A stretch of DNA of 64,000 bases from NCBI RefSeq assembly GCF_000496835.1, contig NZ_KI543238.1, positions 338,229 to 402,228 of the forward strand, in the 5' to 3' direction. Below are positions 34,956-43,023 of the stretch, piece after piece. The translations under genes were made by a program, and so were the position numbers. The notes below the pieces were generated by a model that did no database searches, had not been told where the DNA came from, and saw only the letters and a list, made by a program, of their open reading frames with translations. Position 1 is the first letter of the stretch; each line of letters begins with the position of its first letter. Source of the stretch: Thalassobacillus devorans MSP14 (GTDB lineage: Bacteria > Bacillota > Bacilli > Bacillales > Halobacillaceae).

Positions 34956-35405
34956 ATGTATTATCCATATTATTATCCGTATTATCAGCCGATGAATCGG
35001 CAAAATCAACAGCAATTGATCAGTAACATCGCTCAGGCAATCAATGGGGAATACAGTGCGGTTGAATGCTACGCTAAGCTTATTGAATTGGCACCGACCA
35101 ATGAAGAAAAACGTCAAATAAGAGAAATTCGTCGGGATGAAGAAAAACATCTGAGGCAGTTCAGCCGCATATACCGGAGTTTGACAGGGAGACAACCGGA
35201 TCCGCAGCAGATTGAAGAGTGCCCGAGGAACTATCGCCAGGGTCTGGAAGTCTCGTTTAAAGATGAACAGGAAGCTGCTGATTTTTACCAGGATATTGCC
35301 GAGCAAGCCACTGATCCTTTCATTCAGCAAACGTTCCGCCGTGCTTCCGCAGACGAACAAAACCATGCTGTCTGGTTCTTATATTTTATGACAAAAAGAC
35401 GCTAG
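34956..35405 (+). CDS. Ferritin-like diiron-type protein
   Basis: Encodes 149 residues with AAGAGGGGG upstream. A Tyr/Pro-rich head (MYYPYYYPYYQP) precedes a four-helix bundle with the usual ferritin-like spacing: Glu32, Glu62/Glu63..His65, Glu104/Glu106 and Glu134..His137. This suggests a diiron site or a spore-coat rubrerythrin-like fold. It starts 58 bases after the maturation protease with no terminator between, so it may be part of the same transcript. Function is not established; iron handling or peroxide protection are guesses. Confidence 0.78.
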   Translation: MYYPYYYPYYQPMNRQNQQQLISNIAQAINGEYSAVECYAKLIELAPTNEEKRQIREIRRDEEKHLRQFSRIYRSLTGRQPDPQQIEECPRNYRQGLEVSFKDEQEAADFYQDIAEQATDPFIQQTFRRASADEQNHAVWFLYFMTKRR

Positions 35406-35481
35406 AATATGAGATAAGAGCTGAGGAGCGCTTAATTAATTTTTTCTCCCTGATGAAACACCTGATTAAGGGGATAGAAAT

Positions 35482-35511
35482 AAAATGCCGATCCGGCTGG
35501 ATCGGCATTTT
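35482..35511. terminator. Bidirectional terminator after the hydrogenase region
   Basis: AAAATGCCGATCC / GGATCGGCATTTT with a four-base loop lies between the ferritin-like gene and the convergent peroxiredoxin gene. Confidence 0.9.
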
Positions 35512-35517
35512 ACTGTT

Positions 35518-36192
35518 TTACAAATCTTTTTTACATAAGTACCAGTCGACACATTCCATACCTTCGTCGGCTTCCCGCTCTTTGGCACCTTTCGTAGTTG
35601 TGGAAGGAGGAACAATGACTTTGTCACCTTCCTGCCAGTTGGCGGGAGTAGCATATCCATACTTATCTGTTGTCTGTAAGGCTTTAACAGCACGTACGAT
35701 TTCATCCATGTTACGGCCAGTAGAAAGTGGATAGTAGATGATTGAGCGAACTTTACCTTTATCATCTATGATAAAGACAGCCCGGGAGGTTTCGGTCGAG
35801 CTTTCATCCGGCATGATCATGCCATACTTCTGGGCGACGTCTTTATTCAAGTCGGCTATGACTGGGAATTCGATTTCTACATGGAAGTTCTTTTCTATGT
35901 TCCGGATCCAGGCGATGTGTGAATGGACACTATCGATACTAAGTCCAAGCAATTCTGTATCCATTTCACGCAATTGCGGATAAATCTCCTGAAATGCTAC
36001 GAATTCTGTAGTACAAACAGGAGTGAAATCAGCAGGATGAGAAAAAAGTACAAGCCATTTTCCTTCGTAATCCTTTAAACGTAATGTGCCGTGGGTAGTA
36101 GTAGCTTCAAATTCAGGGGCTTTTGAGTTGATTCTTGGCAGAGACCATACCTGTTTTTCTTCATGGTTTGCATGCAGGTCACTCATAATCAC
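35518..36192 (-). CDS. Peroxiredoxin, Prx6/archaeal-type
   Basis: Encodes 224 residues. Peroxidatic Cys in FSHPADFTPVCTTE, supporting Arg in the later half, and a long C-terminal extension with two further Cys (GMECVDWYLCKKD), as in archaeal-type Prx6 enzymes where one acts as resolving Cys. It reduces H2O2 and organic peroxides in the cytoplasm. GTG 36192 lies five bases after GAGAGGA; ATG 36186 is an alternative start. A perfect palindrome at 36210-36228 sits just upstream of the ribosome binding site and suggests redox-responsive repression. Confidence 0.92.
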   Translation of the reverse strand: MIMSDLHANHEEKQVWSLPRINSKAPEFEATTTHGTLRLKDYEGKWLVLFSHPADFTPVCTTEFVAFQEIYPQLREMDTELLGLSIDSVHSHIAWIRNIEKNFHVEIEFPVIADLNKDVAQKYGMIMPDESSTETSRAVFIIDDKGKVRSIIYYPLSTGRNMDEIVRAVKALQTTDKYGYATPANWQEGDKVIVPPSTTTKGAKEREADEGMECVDWYLCKKDL

Positions 36193-36209
36193 AACATCCT
36201 CTCCTGAAA

Positions 36210-36228
36210 ATTAAGTAGATTACTTAAT
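36210..36228 (-). promoter_or_regulatory. Palindromic operator candidate of the peroxiredoxin gene
   Basis: ATTAAGTA-GAT-TACTTAAT is a perfect 8+8 inverted repeat with a 3-base centre, ending 17 bases before the GTG start. The sequence does not match PerR, Fur or OhrR consensus. The rest of 36229-36403 holds another small palindrome (TGCATA-GGAT-TATGCA) and no gene. Confidence 0.5.
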
Positions 36229-36412
36229 AAATGTTCCCTCCAAGTATGCGCATAAACACTCCAGAATTAAAATGAGTAGACGTGCATAGGATTATGCATG
36301 TATATGGAAAAATTATCAATCGATACTCCTGGTCGTATACTAAGCTTGCAGGAATGAGAAATTAGCGTCAGAATGAAAGAAGTAAATATGCAAGGGAAGG
36401 TATGTGAAAACA

Positions 36413-36613
36413 ATGAGCAAAAACGGTCAAAACCGTAAAGATATTCAGCGAGGAGCAGAAGTGGCTATCGTTTTGAAGCAGGATCAACGCACTGGAAAAC
36501 TGACCAGAGGAGTAGTCAAGGACATTCTGACGAAGTCAGCTCAGCATCCCCACGGAATTAAAGTCCGTCTGGAGGATGGCCAGGTTGGCAGAGTGAAAGA
36601 AATAATGGAGTAG
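36413..36613 (+). CDS. ywbE: YwbE-family protein (DUF2196)
   Basis: Encodes 66 residues from ATG 36413; GTG 36404 is also possible. The sequence RGAEVAIVLKQDQRTGKLTR, VKDILTKSAQHPHGIKVRLE and DGQVGRVKEI follows YwbE of B. subtilis over its whole length. It is a small basic KOW-like protein of unknown function. Monocistronic with a terminator. Confidence 0.92.
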   Translation: MSKNGQNRKDIQRGAEVAIVLKQDQRTGKLTRGVVKDILTKSAQHPHGIKVRLEDGQVGRVKEIME

Positions 36614-36624
36614 CATGGAATAAA

Positions 36625-36657
36625 GCTCAAGCTGTATCAGTCAGCTTGAGCCTTTTT
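36625..36657 (+). terminator. Terminator of ywbE
   Basis: GCTCAAGCTG / CAGCTTGAGC with a seven-base loop and CTTTTT. Confidence 0.9.
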
Positions 36658-36667
36658 ATTCTTTATC

Positions 36668-36744
36668 ATTCTTTATAAAGAACAAAATTCTTTATTATTT
36701 TGTGTTAATACCTTAAAATGAAAGTTAAGTTCTTTAAATAGAAC
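36668..36744 (+). promoter_or_regulatory. Paired palindromic operator candidates
   Basis: TTCTTTATAAAGAA (36669-36682) is a perfect 14-base palindrome. GTTCT-TTAAAT-AGAAC (36729-36744) is a second, related one immediately before the ribosome binding site of the 82-residue gene. A half site TTCTTTAT lies between them and another just upstream. This looks like a two-site operator for an unidentified regulator. Confidence 0.5.
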
Positions 36745-36759
36745 AAAGGAGGGCTTAAT

Positions 36760-37008
36760 TTGCTACGTCTATTAAATGGTACTTATTTAGCCATCGTTAA
36801 TGGAAAGCATGTTACGTTGAAATTTTTGGGAAATAATCGTTGCGAGGTTTTCATAAACGGTAATTACAAAGGAATCGGTCTGTTTGAGTATATCAAGAAA
36901 CAAATCAATTTTCTTGAAAAGCTGGAGCCACAAACCAGAATTGAATATATCGAAGACTCCGTACTTTTCCAGGAGCTTAACGGGAAGAAGGTCGATGTGA
37001 AAATATGA
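36760..37008 (+). CDS. Small conserved-looking hypothetical protein
   Basis: Encodes 82 residues from a TTG six bases after AAAGGAGGG. No signal peptide, membrane segment or Cys motif. The composition is mixed, with beta-strand-like repeats (GTYLAIVNGKHVTLKFLGNN, CEVFINGNYKGIG) suggesting a small barrel, then a charged helix. I recognise no family. The paired palindromes upstream point to specific regulation. Confidence 0.65.
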   Translation: MLRLLNGTYLAIVNGKHVTLKFLGNNRCEVFINGNYKGIGLFEYIKKQINFLEKLEPQTRIEYIEDSVLFQELNGKKVDVKI

Positions 37009-37486
37009 AACCATTGGAAAAGCGGATCCGACAATCAGTCAGACCCGCTTTGTAGTTCAAACGTTTGGAAATGCTTTATTATGTTGCACACTTTTTTTGT
37101 TATACTTTAGTTTAACTTTGAAGGATTAAAGTATAAGAAAATACTAAGGCTTTCGCTATAAATACTTGGCGACAAGCCAAGTTTTTCTAATGTGTGTCTA
37201 TTTGCCGCGGTTATAATTCCGTTTGGTAGTTTTCTAACTTAGACGACGCAAGCCCTACCTCTCTTGCATCCTTACGGCTCCGAAGCCGATCCAGTGTGAA
37301 TAAGTGTTTCAAAAACTTAGCACAGAATGCCAGTTTAGTTTCGTCAAAAGTTCGATCATACTACACTCTCGACGTGTCTATACATTTCTACGTTCCATTC
37401 GCTATATAGCTACAAACAACAATATTACACGATATCCGGCATCATGTCAACAAATAGTTTTTGAAAATCAAACTCCAAACAAGCGG
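37009..37486. other. Intergenic region with one repeat, no gene seen
   Basis: Between the 82-residue gene and the minus-strand 77-residue gene. It contains a repeat (37123-37187) and low-complexity AT-rich sequence; frames here have no ribosome binding sites. A short stem GCGGATCCGAC.. / ..AGACCCGC near 37021-37050 may terminate the preceding gene. Confidence 0.5.
37123..37187 (+). repeat. Intergenic repeat, family C copy 3
   Basis: GATTAAAGTATAAG, CTAAGGCTTTCGCTATAA and CTTGGCGACAAGCCAAG, ending TTTTTCTAATG. It matches 16703-16775 and is the reverse complement of 17499-17566. An inner hairpin CTTGGC-GACA-AGCCAAG is followed by T, so it could act as a weak terminator. Confidence 0.65.
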
Positions 37487-37720
37487 CTACTTATAATCTG
37501 TCTTATATTTTTCTTCTGAACCTGAATCTTTCTTTGTTTTATCTTTTTTCTTTTCTTCCTTCATTTCTTTATTCAAATCATCCATTGGAATTGGATCAGT
37601 CAGCTGCTCATCTTTATGCTTGTCCAACAAGCTTTCGTTATCTGACTTGATTTGTTCAGGCTGATTCCTTCTTGCCATACTCTTTTGCTGACGGTCTTTT
37701 TTGTTCTGGTTTTCAGCCAT
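37487..37720 (-). CDS. Small hydrophilic Lys/Glu-rich protein
   Basis: Encodes 77 residues; ATG 37720 follows GAGGTGAC at normal spacing. It is almost free of hydrophobic residues: basic N-terminus (NQNKKDRQQKSMARRNQPEQ), middle segment KHKDEQLTDPIPMDDLNKEM and a Lys/Glu tail. It is probably disordered. Such small hydrophilic proteins are common in Bacillaceae, some of them spore- or stress-related, but I cannot assign a family. Confidence 0.65.
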   Translation of the reverse strand: MAENQNKKDRQQKSMARRNQPEQIKSDNESLLDKHKDEQLTDPIPMDDLNKEMKEEKKKDKTKKDSGSEEKYKTDYK

Positions 37721-38192
37721 TTTAAGTCACCTCATTCATCAGCGTTATATGGGATGTATACCTCCTGCAATAAAATCCTAAACCTTATCCATTTTTCAAT
37801 TTCTTTACAAAAGTTTGCCTCCATTTTGTATGATAGAGAACAGCAAGTACTGTGCTAGTGATATGTACGTGCAAAATAACATTGGTTCTCATTAGTATCA
37901 CTACAATCGTTTGACCTATTCCTGTCGCTGATTCGGTTTCTGTTCTGCCGAAAATAGTAATGGCAGTGAGGGCACCATTCATAGCTTTCACATTGCTTTA
38001 AACTGGTATTATCTATCGCGAGAAAGAGGACAAATGCCGTTGTCCCAGCGACAAAGCCTGAATATGGCTTGTTAAATATTTAATGAAATTCTTACTGGTA
38101 TTTATCTGAATTATGCTAAAATTATAGAAACATAGATTTACTGGAAAGAACATACTTTATATCACATCTAAAAATTATAAAGGGGAAGAGCA
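37721..38192. other. Intergenic region, possible gene remnant
   Basis: No intact gene is seen. On the minus strand, 38060-37785 codes in two different frames for hydrophobic fragments (AFVLFLAIDNTSL in one, NGALTAITIFGRTETES and ILHVHITSTVLAVLYH in the other). This could be the frameshifted remnant of a small membrane protein, but evidence is thin. 38100-38192 is the upstream region of the GNAT gene. Confidence 0.3.
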
Positions 38193-38711
38193 ATGGCGGA
38201 CACAATATTGGCGGAAGAGCATCAGACGGAAGAAATCTTTCATCTTTACCAGGCTTGTGCAGAGGTGCTGGCAGCTCAAGCGATTTCTCAATGGGACGAA
38301 AATTATCCAGGCAGAGATTTTATTGACCGGGCGATAAGGAACAAGGAACTGTATGTAATGATGGAGGATAAGAGTATTATCGGAGCGGTAATATTGAATG
38401 AAGAGGAGACACTGGAATGGGAAGCGATCGAATGGCGGGATGTAATCGGCAAGCCGCTTGTTTTACATGGTCTGTGTATTTCCCCGACCCATCAGAGGAA
38501 AGGTTACGGACGTCGGTTGATCGAGTGGTGTGACAACTATGCAAAAGAACAAGATTACACAAGCATCCGCCTGGACACTTTCGACGGGAACCCTGTTTCC
38601 AACCAGTTATACCTCCATAATGATTTTCAATTACGAGGGTTTGTAGAGTTTACCCATCGGCCGAGTGATGCCCAACGTTATAATTGCTATGAAAAGTGGA
38701 TTACAATTTGA
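38193..38711 (+). CDS. GNAT-family N-acetyltransferase
   Basis: Encodes 172 residues; ATG follows AAGGGGAAGAG. The acetyl-CoA site is visible in LHGLCISPTHQRKGYGRRLI (motif A, Q/RxxGxG/A) with the flanking strand VIGKPLVLHG. A later part, SIRLDTFDGNPVSNQLYLHN, is typical of this fold. Similar proteins acetylate small amines or protein N-termini; the substrate is unknown. Monocistronic. Confidence 0.87.
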   Translation: MADTILAEEHQTEEIFHLYQACAEVLAAQAISQWDENYPGRDFIDRAIRNKELYVMMEDKSIIGAVILNEEETLEWEAIEWRDVIGKPLVLHGLCISPTHQRKGYGRRLIEWCDNYAKEQDYTSIRLDTFDGNPVSNQLYLHNDFQLRGFVEFTHRPSDAQRYNCYEKWITI

Positions 38712-38784
38712 ACTTAGGACAAAAACAGCCAAGAGGAAATTAGAGCAAATGAAAAAACTGAAGATTTATGAAAGGAAGAATTCA

Positions 38785-38832
38785 AAAAAAGTGGTCTGTG
38801 GGAAATTTAATTTCCATACAGACCACTTTTCT
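38785..38832 (+). terminator. Terminator after the GNAT gene
   Basis: A long stem AAAAGTGGTCTGT-GGAAAT / ATTTCC-ACAGACCACTTTT about 75 bases after the stop codon. Confidence 0.82.
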
Positions 38833-38850
38833 TCTTTTTAGATTCGCCCC

Positions 38851-39002
38851 TGTTGTTTCTACGATGAGCGTTCGGTGGTGACGCCTGCGGGAACAGCGCG
38901 AGCCGAAGATCCACTTGGTCAAGTGATCTTCTTGACCAAGTTAGCTGAGGCCGTGCCAACGGCAAGCATCCACCGACAAGCGATTCGTGAGAATCAACAA
39001 TA
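38851..39002. repeat. Palindromic repeat with inner hairpin
   Basis: Outer arms TTGTTTCTACGA..TCGGTGG and CCACCGA..TCGTGAGAATCAACAA are imperfect inverted repeats. The centre has its own strong palindrome, GAAGATCCACTTGGTCAAG / CTTGACCAAG. The inner hairpin may be a nested insertion. No coding potential; single copy in this window. Confidence 0.6.
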
Positions 39003-39067
39003 AACTTTAATAGCTCCTCTAGATTGAAAAGGATTTTTTTGGATCGAGAAAATGGGCTGTTTTTACA

Positions 39068-39982
39068 TCAGGCATTTTCGAAAGGTTTAATAATTCCGTA
39101 AATCGTTTCTATATAAGGAAGTTTCAGGTCTACAGCTTCTCCTAACCGAAGTGCCCCACCATGTAAATGCTCCACTTCCAATGTCAGTCCTTTGCGACGA
39201 TCCTGATGCATAGAAGAAGTAGCTTCATCATCTAAATTATCAATGCTTTCAAACGCCTTGTCTATATGTTTATCGGTTAATTCGAGACCATGACTGTTGG
39301 CCAAATGTTTCATCTCTTCTAAAATCTTCCGTGCGATGTGATAGGTTTCAGGATGTTTGCGAACATCACCAATTGGCAGATTGACTGCTGTTGTAATTCC
39401 TGAAAAAGCTGTAATGAACATATACTTTTTCCATAACTCTTTTAAAATATCGGTGCTTAACCTTCCGTCAAAATTAGCTTGCTCGCAGGCCAGGCCTAAT
39501 TCATCTACCAGCTCCTGCTGGGACTGGTGGAGAGCACCAAATACAAGGTCATGTACCCTAGCTGAATGGACGACATGACCTTGTTCATCCAATGTGGCAA
39601 TGATGAAGGATAGTCCCCCGATTACCGTTTCTTCGCCAAGTTCTTTTTGTAATGTAGGGATGTGTTCGACACCATTGAGAACCGGAAGGACTTTCGCTCC
39701 TTTTGCAGTCAGTGTCTTCAAGTCTTCTATTGTACCTGGAAGGTGGTACCCTTTTACCGACAAAAAGACGAGGTCTGCGTCTCCCGCTTCGTCTGCCTGG
39801 CGGATAATAGCTGGATTGTCCATTTTATAATCGCCATGGGGGCTATGTATTTTGATTCCATTCTCCTCGATCTGTTTAGCCCGACGTTCACGAACTAAGA
39901 ATGTAACTTCATGTCCTGCCTCTTGCCAGCGCCCACCGAAATATGCGCCTAAGGCTCCTGCACCGATAACAACAATCTTCAT
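39068..39982 (-). CDS. panE: 2-dehydropantoate 2-reductase (ketopantoate reductase family)
   Basis: Encodes 304 residues. NADP-binding Rossmann start MKIVVIGAGALGAYFGGRW, then LVFLSVKGYHL, VLPVLNGVEHI and the C-terminal catalytic region with a Lys in LKELWKKYMFITAF and RKGLTLEVEHLHGG with the Glu that binds ketopantoate. It would reduce 2-dehydropantoate to pantoate for coenzyme A. Several paralogues usually exist in Bacillales, and this one has no pan genes nearby, so the exact substrate is not certain. Start ATG has GGAGG upstream. Confidence 0.87.
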   Translation of the reverse strand: MKIVVIGAGALGAYFGGRWQEAGHEVTFLVRERRAKQIEENGIKIHSPHGDYKMDNPAIIRQADEAGDADLVFLSVKGYHLPGTIEDLKTLTAKGAKVLPVLNGVEHIPTLQKELGEETVIGGLSFIIATLDEQGHVVHSARVHDLVFGALHQSQQELVDELGLACEQANFDGRLSTDILKELWKKYMFITAFSGITTAVNLPIGDVRKHPETYHIARKILEEMKHLANSHGLELTDKHIDKAFESIDNLDDEATSSMHQDRRKGLTLEVEHLHGGALRLGEAVDLKLPYIETIYGIIKPFENA

Positions 39983-40118
39983 TTTTACACCTCCAAATCA
40001 TATACTCTTATCTTAGCATGTAGCTTATCATTTATCATTGCAGACCTATTGAGAGAAGGTTAGGGTCAGAACTTGTGATAGCAGAGTTTCTGGCATCTTT
40101 TTAAACCTCAATTGGTCT

Positions 40119-40189
40119 GAAAGTACCAAAGACTTCACGACGAGGCTTGGCTTAAGCTTGTCGGGGGTGAGTAAGGCGCTTGCGCTTTA
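40119..40189. repeat. Intergenic repeat, family D copy 2
   Basis: AAAGTACCAAAGACTTCACG, GGCTTGGCTTAAGCTTGTCG and AAGGCGCTTGCGCTTTA match 17583-17652. It ends four bases from the stop codon of the minus-strand D,D-carboxypeptidase gene, where the GCGC hairpin may serve as its 3' end. Confidence 0.7.
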
Positions 40190-40193
40190 GTTC

Positions 40194-41141
40194 TTACGGA
40201 ATGTTAATGACAGAACCGACAGGAAGAGATTCAGGGGCTGTTATTGAATTGACGTCCATCAGCAGCTTGGCAGATACACCTGGGTAATTTTCAGCTATAG
40301 CTGAGAGAGTGTCTCCTGCCTTGATTTTATAAATATCCTGCCCGGGTAACTGCAGCCTGGTTCCGATTGACAGAGCATGAGTCTTTATATCATGGTTTAA
40401 AGCCAATAAGTTTTCCACAGTGGTGCTATTATTTTCAGCTAAACGATATAATGTGTCTCCAGCGCTCACTTTATGTTCACCTGGGAGCTTACTTATATCA
40501 TACGAAAGATAGGTTTCTAATGTAATATCATTTTTCATGATAGCCTGGGCATGGTCTTTACCTATAAATCTGAGGTGCCAAGGTTCATAGGCATATCCTG
40601 TGATTGGTTCTTTTCCATCCGGATACCTGATGATAAATCCATATTTTGCTGCATGCTTTTCAATCCATTGACCAGCCTCTGTATCACCAAATGATTGTTT
40701 AAGCTTGAAGTTAACATCCTTATTAGTTACATCCATCGTCAAACCTGTCTGATGCTCACTTTCGCCAGGCTTGGCACTGACACGGCTTGCCTGCTCTTCT
40801 CCATATTGGCTCACCCAAAATTGAAAGAGGTTCTTCTGATATTCATAGGAACGATACCCAGAAGCAGCATACAACTGTACGCCATCGTTTTCAGCAGCTT
40901 TGAACATGGATTCTAAAGCTGTGGCAGCTTTGGGCTGCAGTTGTTCTTCCTCTCCGGAAAAAGCTACATCAGGGGTTACGAGTTCATTAGGCACGTAATC
41001 TTCTGAAAGAGCATGTTGTTTGTTGGCTAGCATTATATCATTCTTGTCATGAGCTGAGGATGTTACAGGCCACGATAATAACAAGGGGAAAATAAAAGCT
41101 GCCAATAGATAGACGATTCTTTTAGTTGGCATAATAGGCAT
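40194..41141 (-). CDS. VanY-family D-alanyl-D-alanine carboxypeptidase with two LysM domains
   Basis: Encodes 315 residues. Signal peptide (RIVYLLAAFIFPLLLSWPV) cut near SSAHD. The VanY domain (about 55-205) shows AASGYRSYEYQKNLF, the zinc motif SEHQTGLTMDV (His and Asp) and EPWHLRF with the third ligand His. Two LysM repeats follow (HKVSAGDTLYRLAENNSTTV and YKIKAGDTLSAIAENYPGVS), which bind peptidoglycan. It trims terminal D-Ala from wall peptides. Start ATG follows AAGGAGG. No vancomycin-resistance partner genes are nearby, so a housekeeping wall role is likely. Confidence 0.92.
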   Translation of the reverse strand: MPIMPTKRIVYLLAAFIFPLLLSWPVTSSAHDKNDIMLANKQHALSEDYVPNELVTPDVAFSGEEEQLQPKAATALESMFKAAENDGVQLYAASGYRSYEYQKNLFQFWVSQYGEEQASRVSAKPGESEHQTGLTMDVTNKDVNFKLKQSFGDTEAGQWIEKHAAKYGFIIRYPDGKEPITGYAYEPWHLRFIGKDHAQAIMKNDITLETYLSYDISKLPGEHKVSAGDTLYRLAENNSTTVENLLALNHDIKTHALSIGTRLQLPGQDIYKIKAGDTLSAIAENYPGVSAKLLMDVNSITAPESLPVGSVINIP

Positions 41142-41398
41142 AAATGTTCCTCCTTCTATGTAATATCTACAAGATTATCATTTTTAGGAAATATTAAGAA
41201 TACTTATAGAAAAATACATATAAATTAAGTCCATATTCATAATCAGGTAGAGGGCAGAGGAAACATTATTATGCAAAAAAACGGAAAACTCCATATCGCA
41301 CTATGAAAAAGGTATCAGGAAATAAATAGGGGAGTTAAGGTGGAAAGGGGCGATTGAAGTTGTCTGGTGAATCTTGCTCCCATTAAACATGCCATGAA
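41142..41398. other. Intergenic region, nothing recognised
   Basis: AT-rich sequence upstream of the minus-strand carboxypeptidase gene. I see no gene, riboswitch or clear operator in it. Confidence 0.5.
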
Positions 41399-41400
41399 GA

Positions 41401-41432
41401 AAGCTTATTCCGGTAATTTGGAATAAGCCTTT
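41401..41432 (-). terminator. Terminator of the small membrane protein gene
   Basis: GCTTATTCC / GGAATAAGC with an eight-base loop, followed on the minus strand by TTTCTTC. Confidence 0.82.
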
Positions 41433-41440
41433 ACAAACGG

Positions 41441-41746
41441 TTATTTTGCTTTGTTCATCGCTTTTGATGAAATGGAAGCGTCAATGATCAACACGATTGC
41501 TGTAATGGTGTGCATCAACCAGCCGATTCCCGGGATGATGCCGACCACACTGGTGATCAGGCCAAGCACACTTCCGACGCTGAAGCGATTGTCTTTAACG
41601 GAAAAGATTAGGGTGATCAAGTGAAGGACAAACATGAATATCAATGGCTGCCACCCAGATCCGAGGATAAATAATCCACCGGCGATAGGGATGGCCAGCA
41701 GTCCTTCTAATATCCCTGTTACCCATTTTAAGGTTGTTGATATCAT
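41441..41746 (-). CDS. Small integral membrane protein of unknown function
   Basis: Encodes 101 residues with three or four hydrophobic segments (GILEGLLAIPIAGGLFILGS, LIFMFVLHLITLIFSV, SVLGLITSVVGIIPGIGWLM, TAIVLIIDA) and Gly-rich turns. ATG follows AGGAGTG. I recognise the style of small Bacillus membrane proteins but not a functional family. Monocistronic, own terminator. Confidence 0.72.
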   Translation of the reverse strand: MISTTLKWVTGILEGLLAIPIAGGLFILGSGWQPLIFMFVLHLITLIFSVKDNRFSVGSVLGLITSVVGIIPGIGWLMHTITAIVLIIDASISSKAMNKAK

Positions 41747-41835
41747 TGCGTTTCACTCCTGTCCTATATAAATGCTTTTAGTAGACCTATTTCATCAGTT
41801 TTCCTTTCCCGCAGAATATATAAACTATTTTTCAT

Positions 41836-41869
41836 AAAAAAGCAGAGCAACATTTTCGTTGCTCTGCTT
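41836..41869 (-). terminator. Terminator of mreBH
   Basis: AAGCAGAGCAAC / GTTGCTCTGCTT with a six-base loop and a T run on the minus strand. Confidence 0.9.
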
Positions 41870-41909
41870 CATCTGATTGAATGCTTGTTCTTAGAAAAGA
41901 CCGCTAAGC

Positions 41910-42917
41910 CTATTTAGCTGCTTTTTGTAGTTTTTGGATCATCTTGATGGAACGTCCTGTTCCGATAGCGACTGATTCTAGTGGGTTAGGAGCCAGGTGG
42001 ACAGGAACGACGATTACTTCTGAAAGCCATTCCTGCATGCCTTTCAGCAAAGCGCCGCCACCGGTCAGGATGACACCGTGGTCGACAATATCTCCGCTTA
42101 GTTCAGGCGGGCAGTCTTCCAGGGTAGCACGGATTGTTTCTAAAATTTGTTCAAGGGATTCGCGCAGCGCTCCTTGTACTTCTTTAGACCCTAGTTCGAT
42201 CGTTTTTGGCAGCCCTGTGACCATATCACGGCCGCGGACTTCCATTTTTTCTTCTTTATGGTCAACCAGTGCATGGCCGATTTCCATTTTGATTTGTTCA
42301 GCTGTTCGTTCACCGATAAGAATATTGTATTCTTTACGGACATACTGGATAATTTCTTCATCCATTTTATCCCCGCCAGTGCGGATCGAACGGCAGGAAA
42401 CGACCCCACCGAATGAAATGATAGCAACTTCACTCGTACCGCCACCGATATCGACGATTACGTTGGCAACCGGTTCTTCTACTGGCAGATCTGCACCGAT
42501 GGCAGCAGCAATCGGTTCTTCAATCAAGTGCACGTTTTTTGCACCATAACTTTTAACCGCATTGTGGATAGCGCGACGCTCGACTGAAGTTGAGCCAGAT
42601 GGCGTACAGACGACCACAGTAGGCTTACGCATGGAAGCACCAGCTTCTTTGCTCGCCTTTTTCAATAATTCTTTCAGCATTTGTGCGGTCATATCGTAAT
42701 CAGCGATAACCCCGTCTTTCAGCGGGCGGACAGGGATTACATTTTTGGGTGTTTTACCGACCATTTCTTTTGCTTCTTTACCAACAGCTACGACTTCTTT
42801 CGTATCTGTGTTATAAGCTACTACCGAAGGTTCATTCAAAATGATTCCTTTCGACTTAGAATAAATCAATATATTGGCAGTTCCTAAATCAATTCCGATC
42901 TCAGCAGTTGCAAACAT
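41910..42917 (-). CDS. mreBH: MreBH-type bacterial actin
   Basis: Encodes 335 residues, the same length as B. subtilis MreBH. Actin-fold nucleotide motifs: [14 protein letters not shown] (phosphate 1), [19 protein letters not shown] (phosphate 2) and [15 protein letters not shown] (adenosine). The stretch [19 protein letters not shown] is typical of MreB proteins. It forms membrane-bound filaments that guide cell-wall synthesis, and MreBH in B. subtilis directs the hydrolase LytE. It is not followed by mreC/mreD, which supports MreBH over MreB; Mbl is the alternative. Confidence 0.88.
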   Translation of the reverse strand: MFATAEIGIDLGTANILIYSKSKGIILNEPSVVAYNTDTKEVVAVGKEAKEMVGKTPKNVIPVRPLKDGVIADYDMTAQMLKELLKKASKEAGASMRKPTVVVCTPSGSTSVERRAIHNAVKSYGAKNVHLIEEPIAAAIGADLPVEEPVANVIVDIGGGTSEVAIISFGGVVSCRSIRTGGDKMDEEIIQYVRKEYNILIGERTAEQIKMEIGHALVDHKEEKMEVRGRDMVTGLPKTIELGSKEVQGALRESLEQILETIRATLEDCPPELSGDIVDHGVILTGGGALLKGMQEWLSEVIVVPVHLAPNPLESVAIGTGRSIKMIQKLQKAAK

Positions 42918-43023
42918 GTAAGACGTACCTCCAATGATGACAGATTTCTTCTAATATTGATTCGACATAATTTTTGTAATTACGGGGGTGGATGATGGGA
43001 AATCTATCAAAGATTTTTGTTAT

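Noticed and set aside
36755-37560. Toxin-antitoxin pair suggested by two small neighbouring genes
   Set aside because: The two proteins (82 residues plus, 77 residues minus) lie on opposite strands, 480 bases apart, and neither resembles a toxin or antitoxin family.
37785-38060. Possible small membrane protein on the minus strand
   Set aside because: Hydrophobic stretches switch frame and there is no ribosome binding site. I mention it only as a possible remnant in the intergenic entry.
41944-42549. Long open frame (about 200 codons) opposite mreBH
   Set aside because: Antisense shadow of a conserved actin gene with Ser/Pro-rich composition and no start signals.
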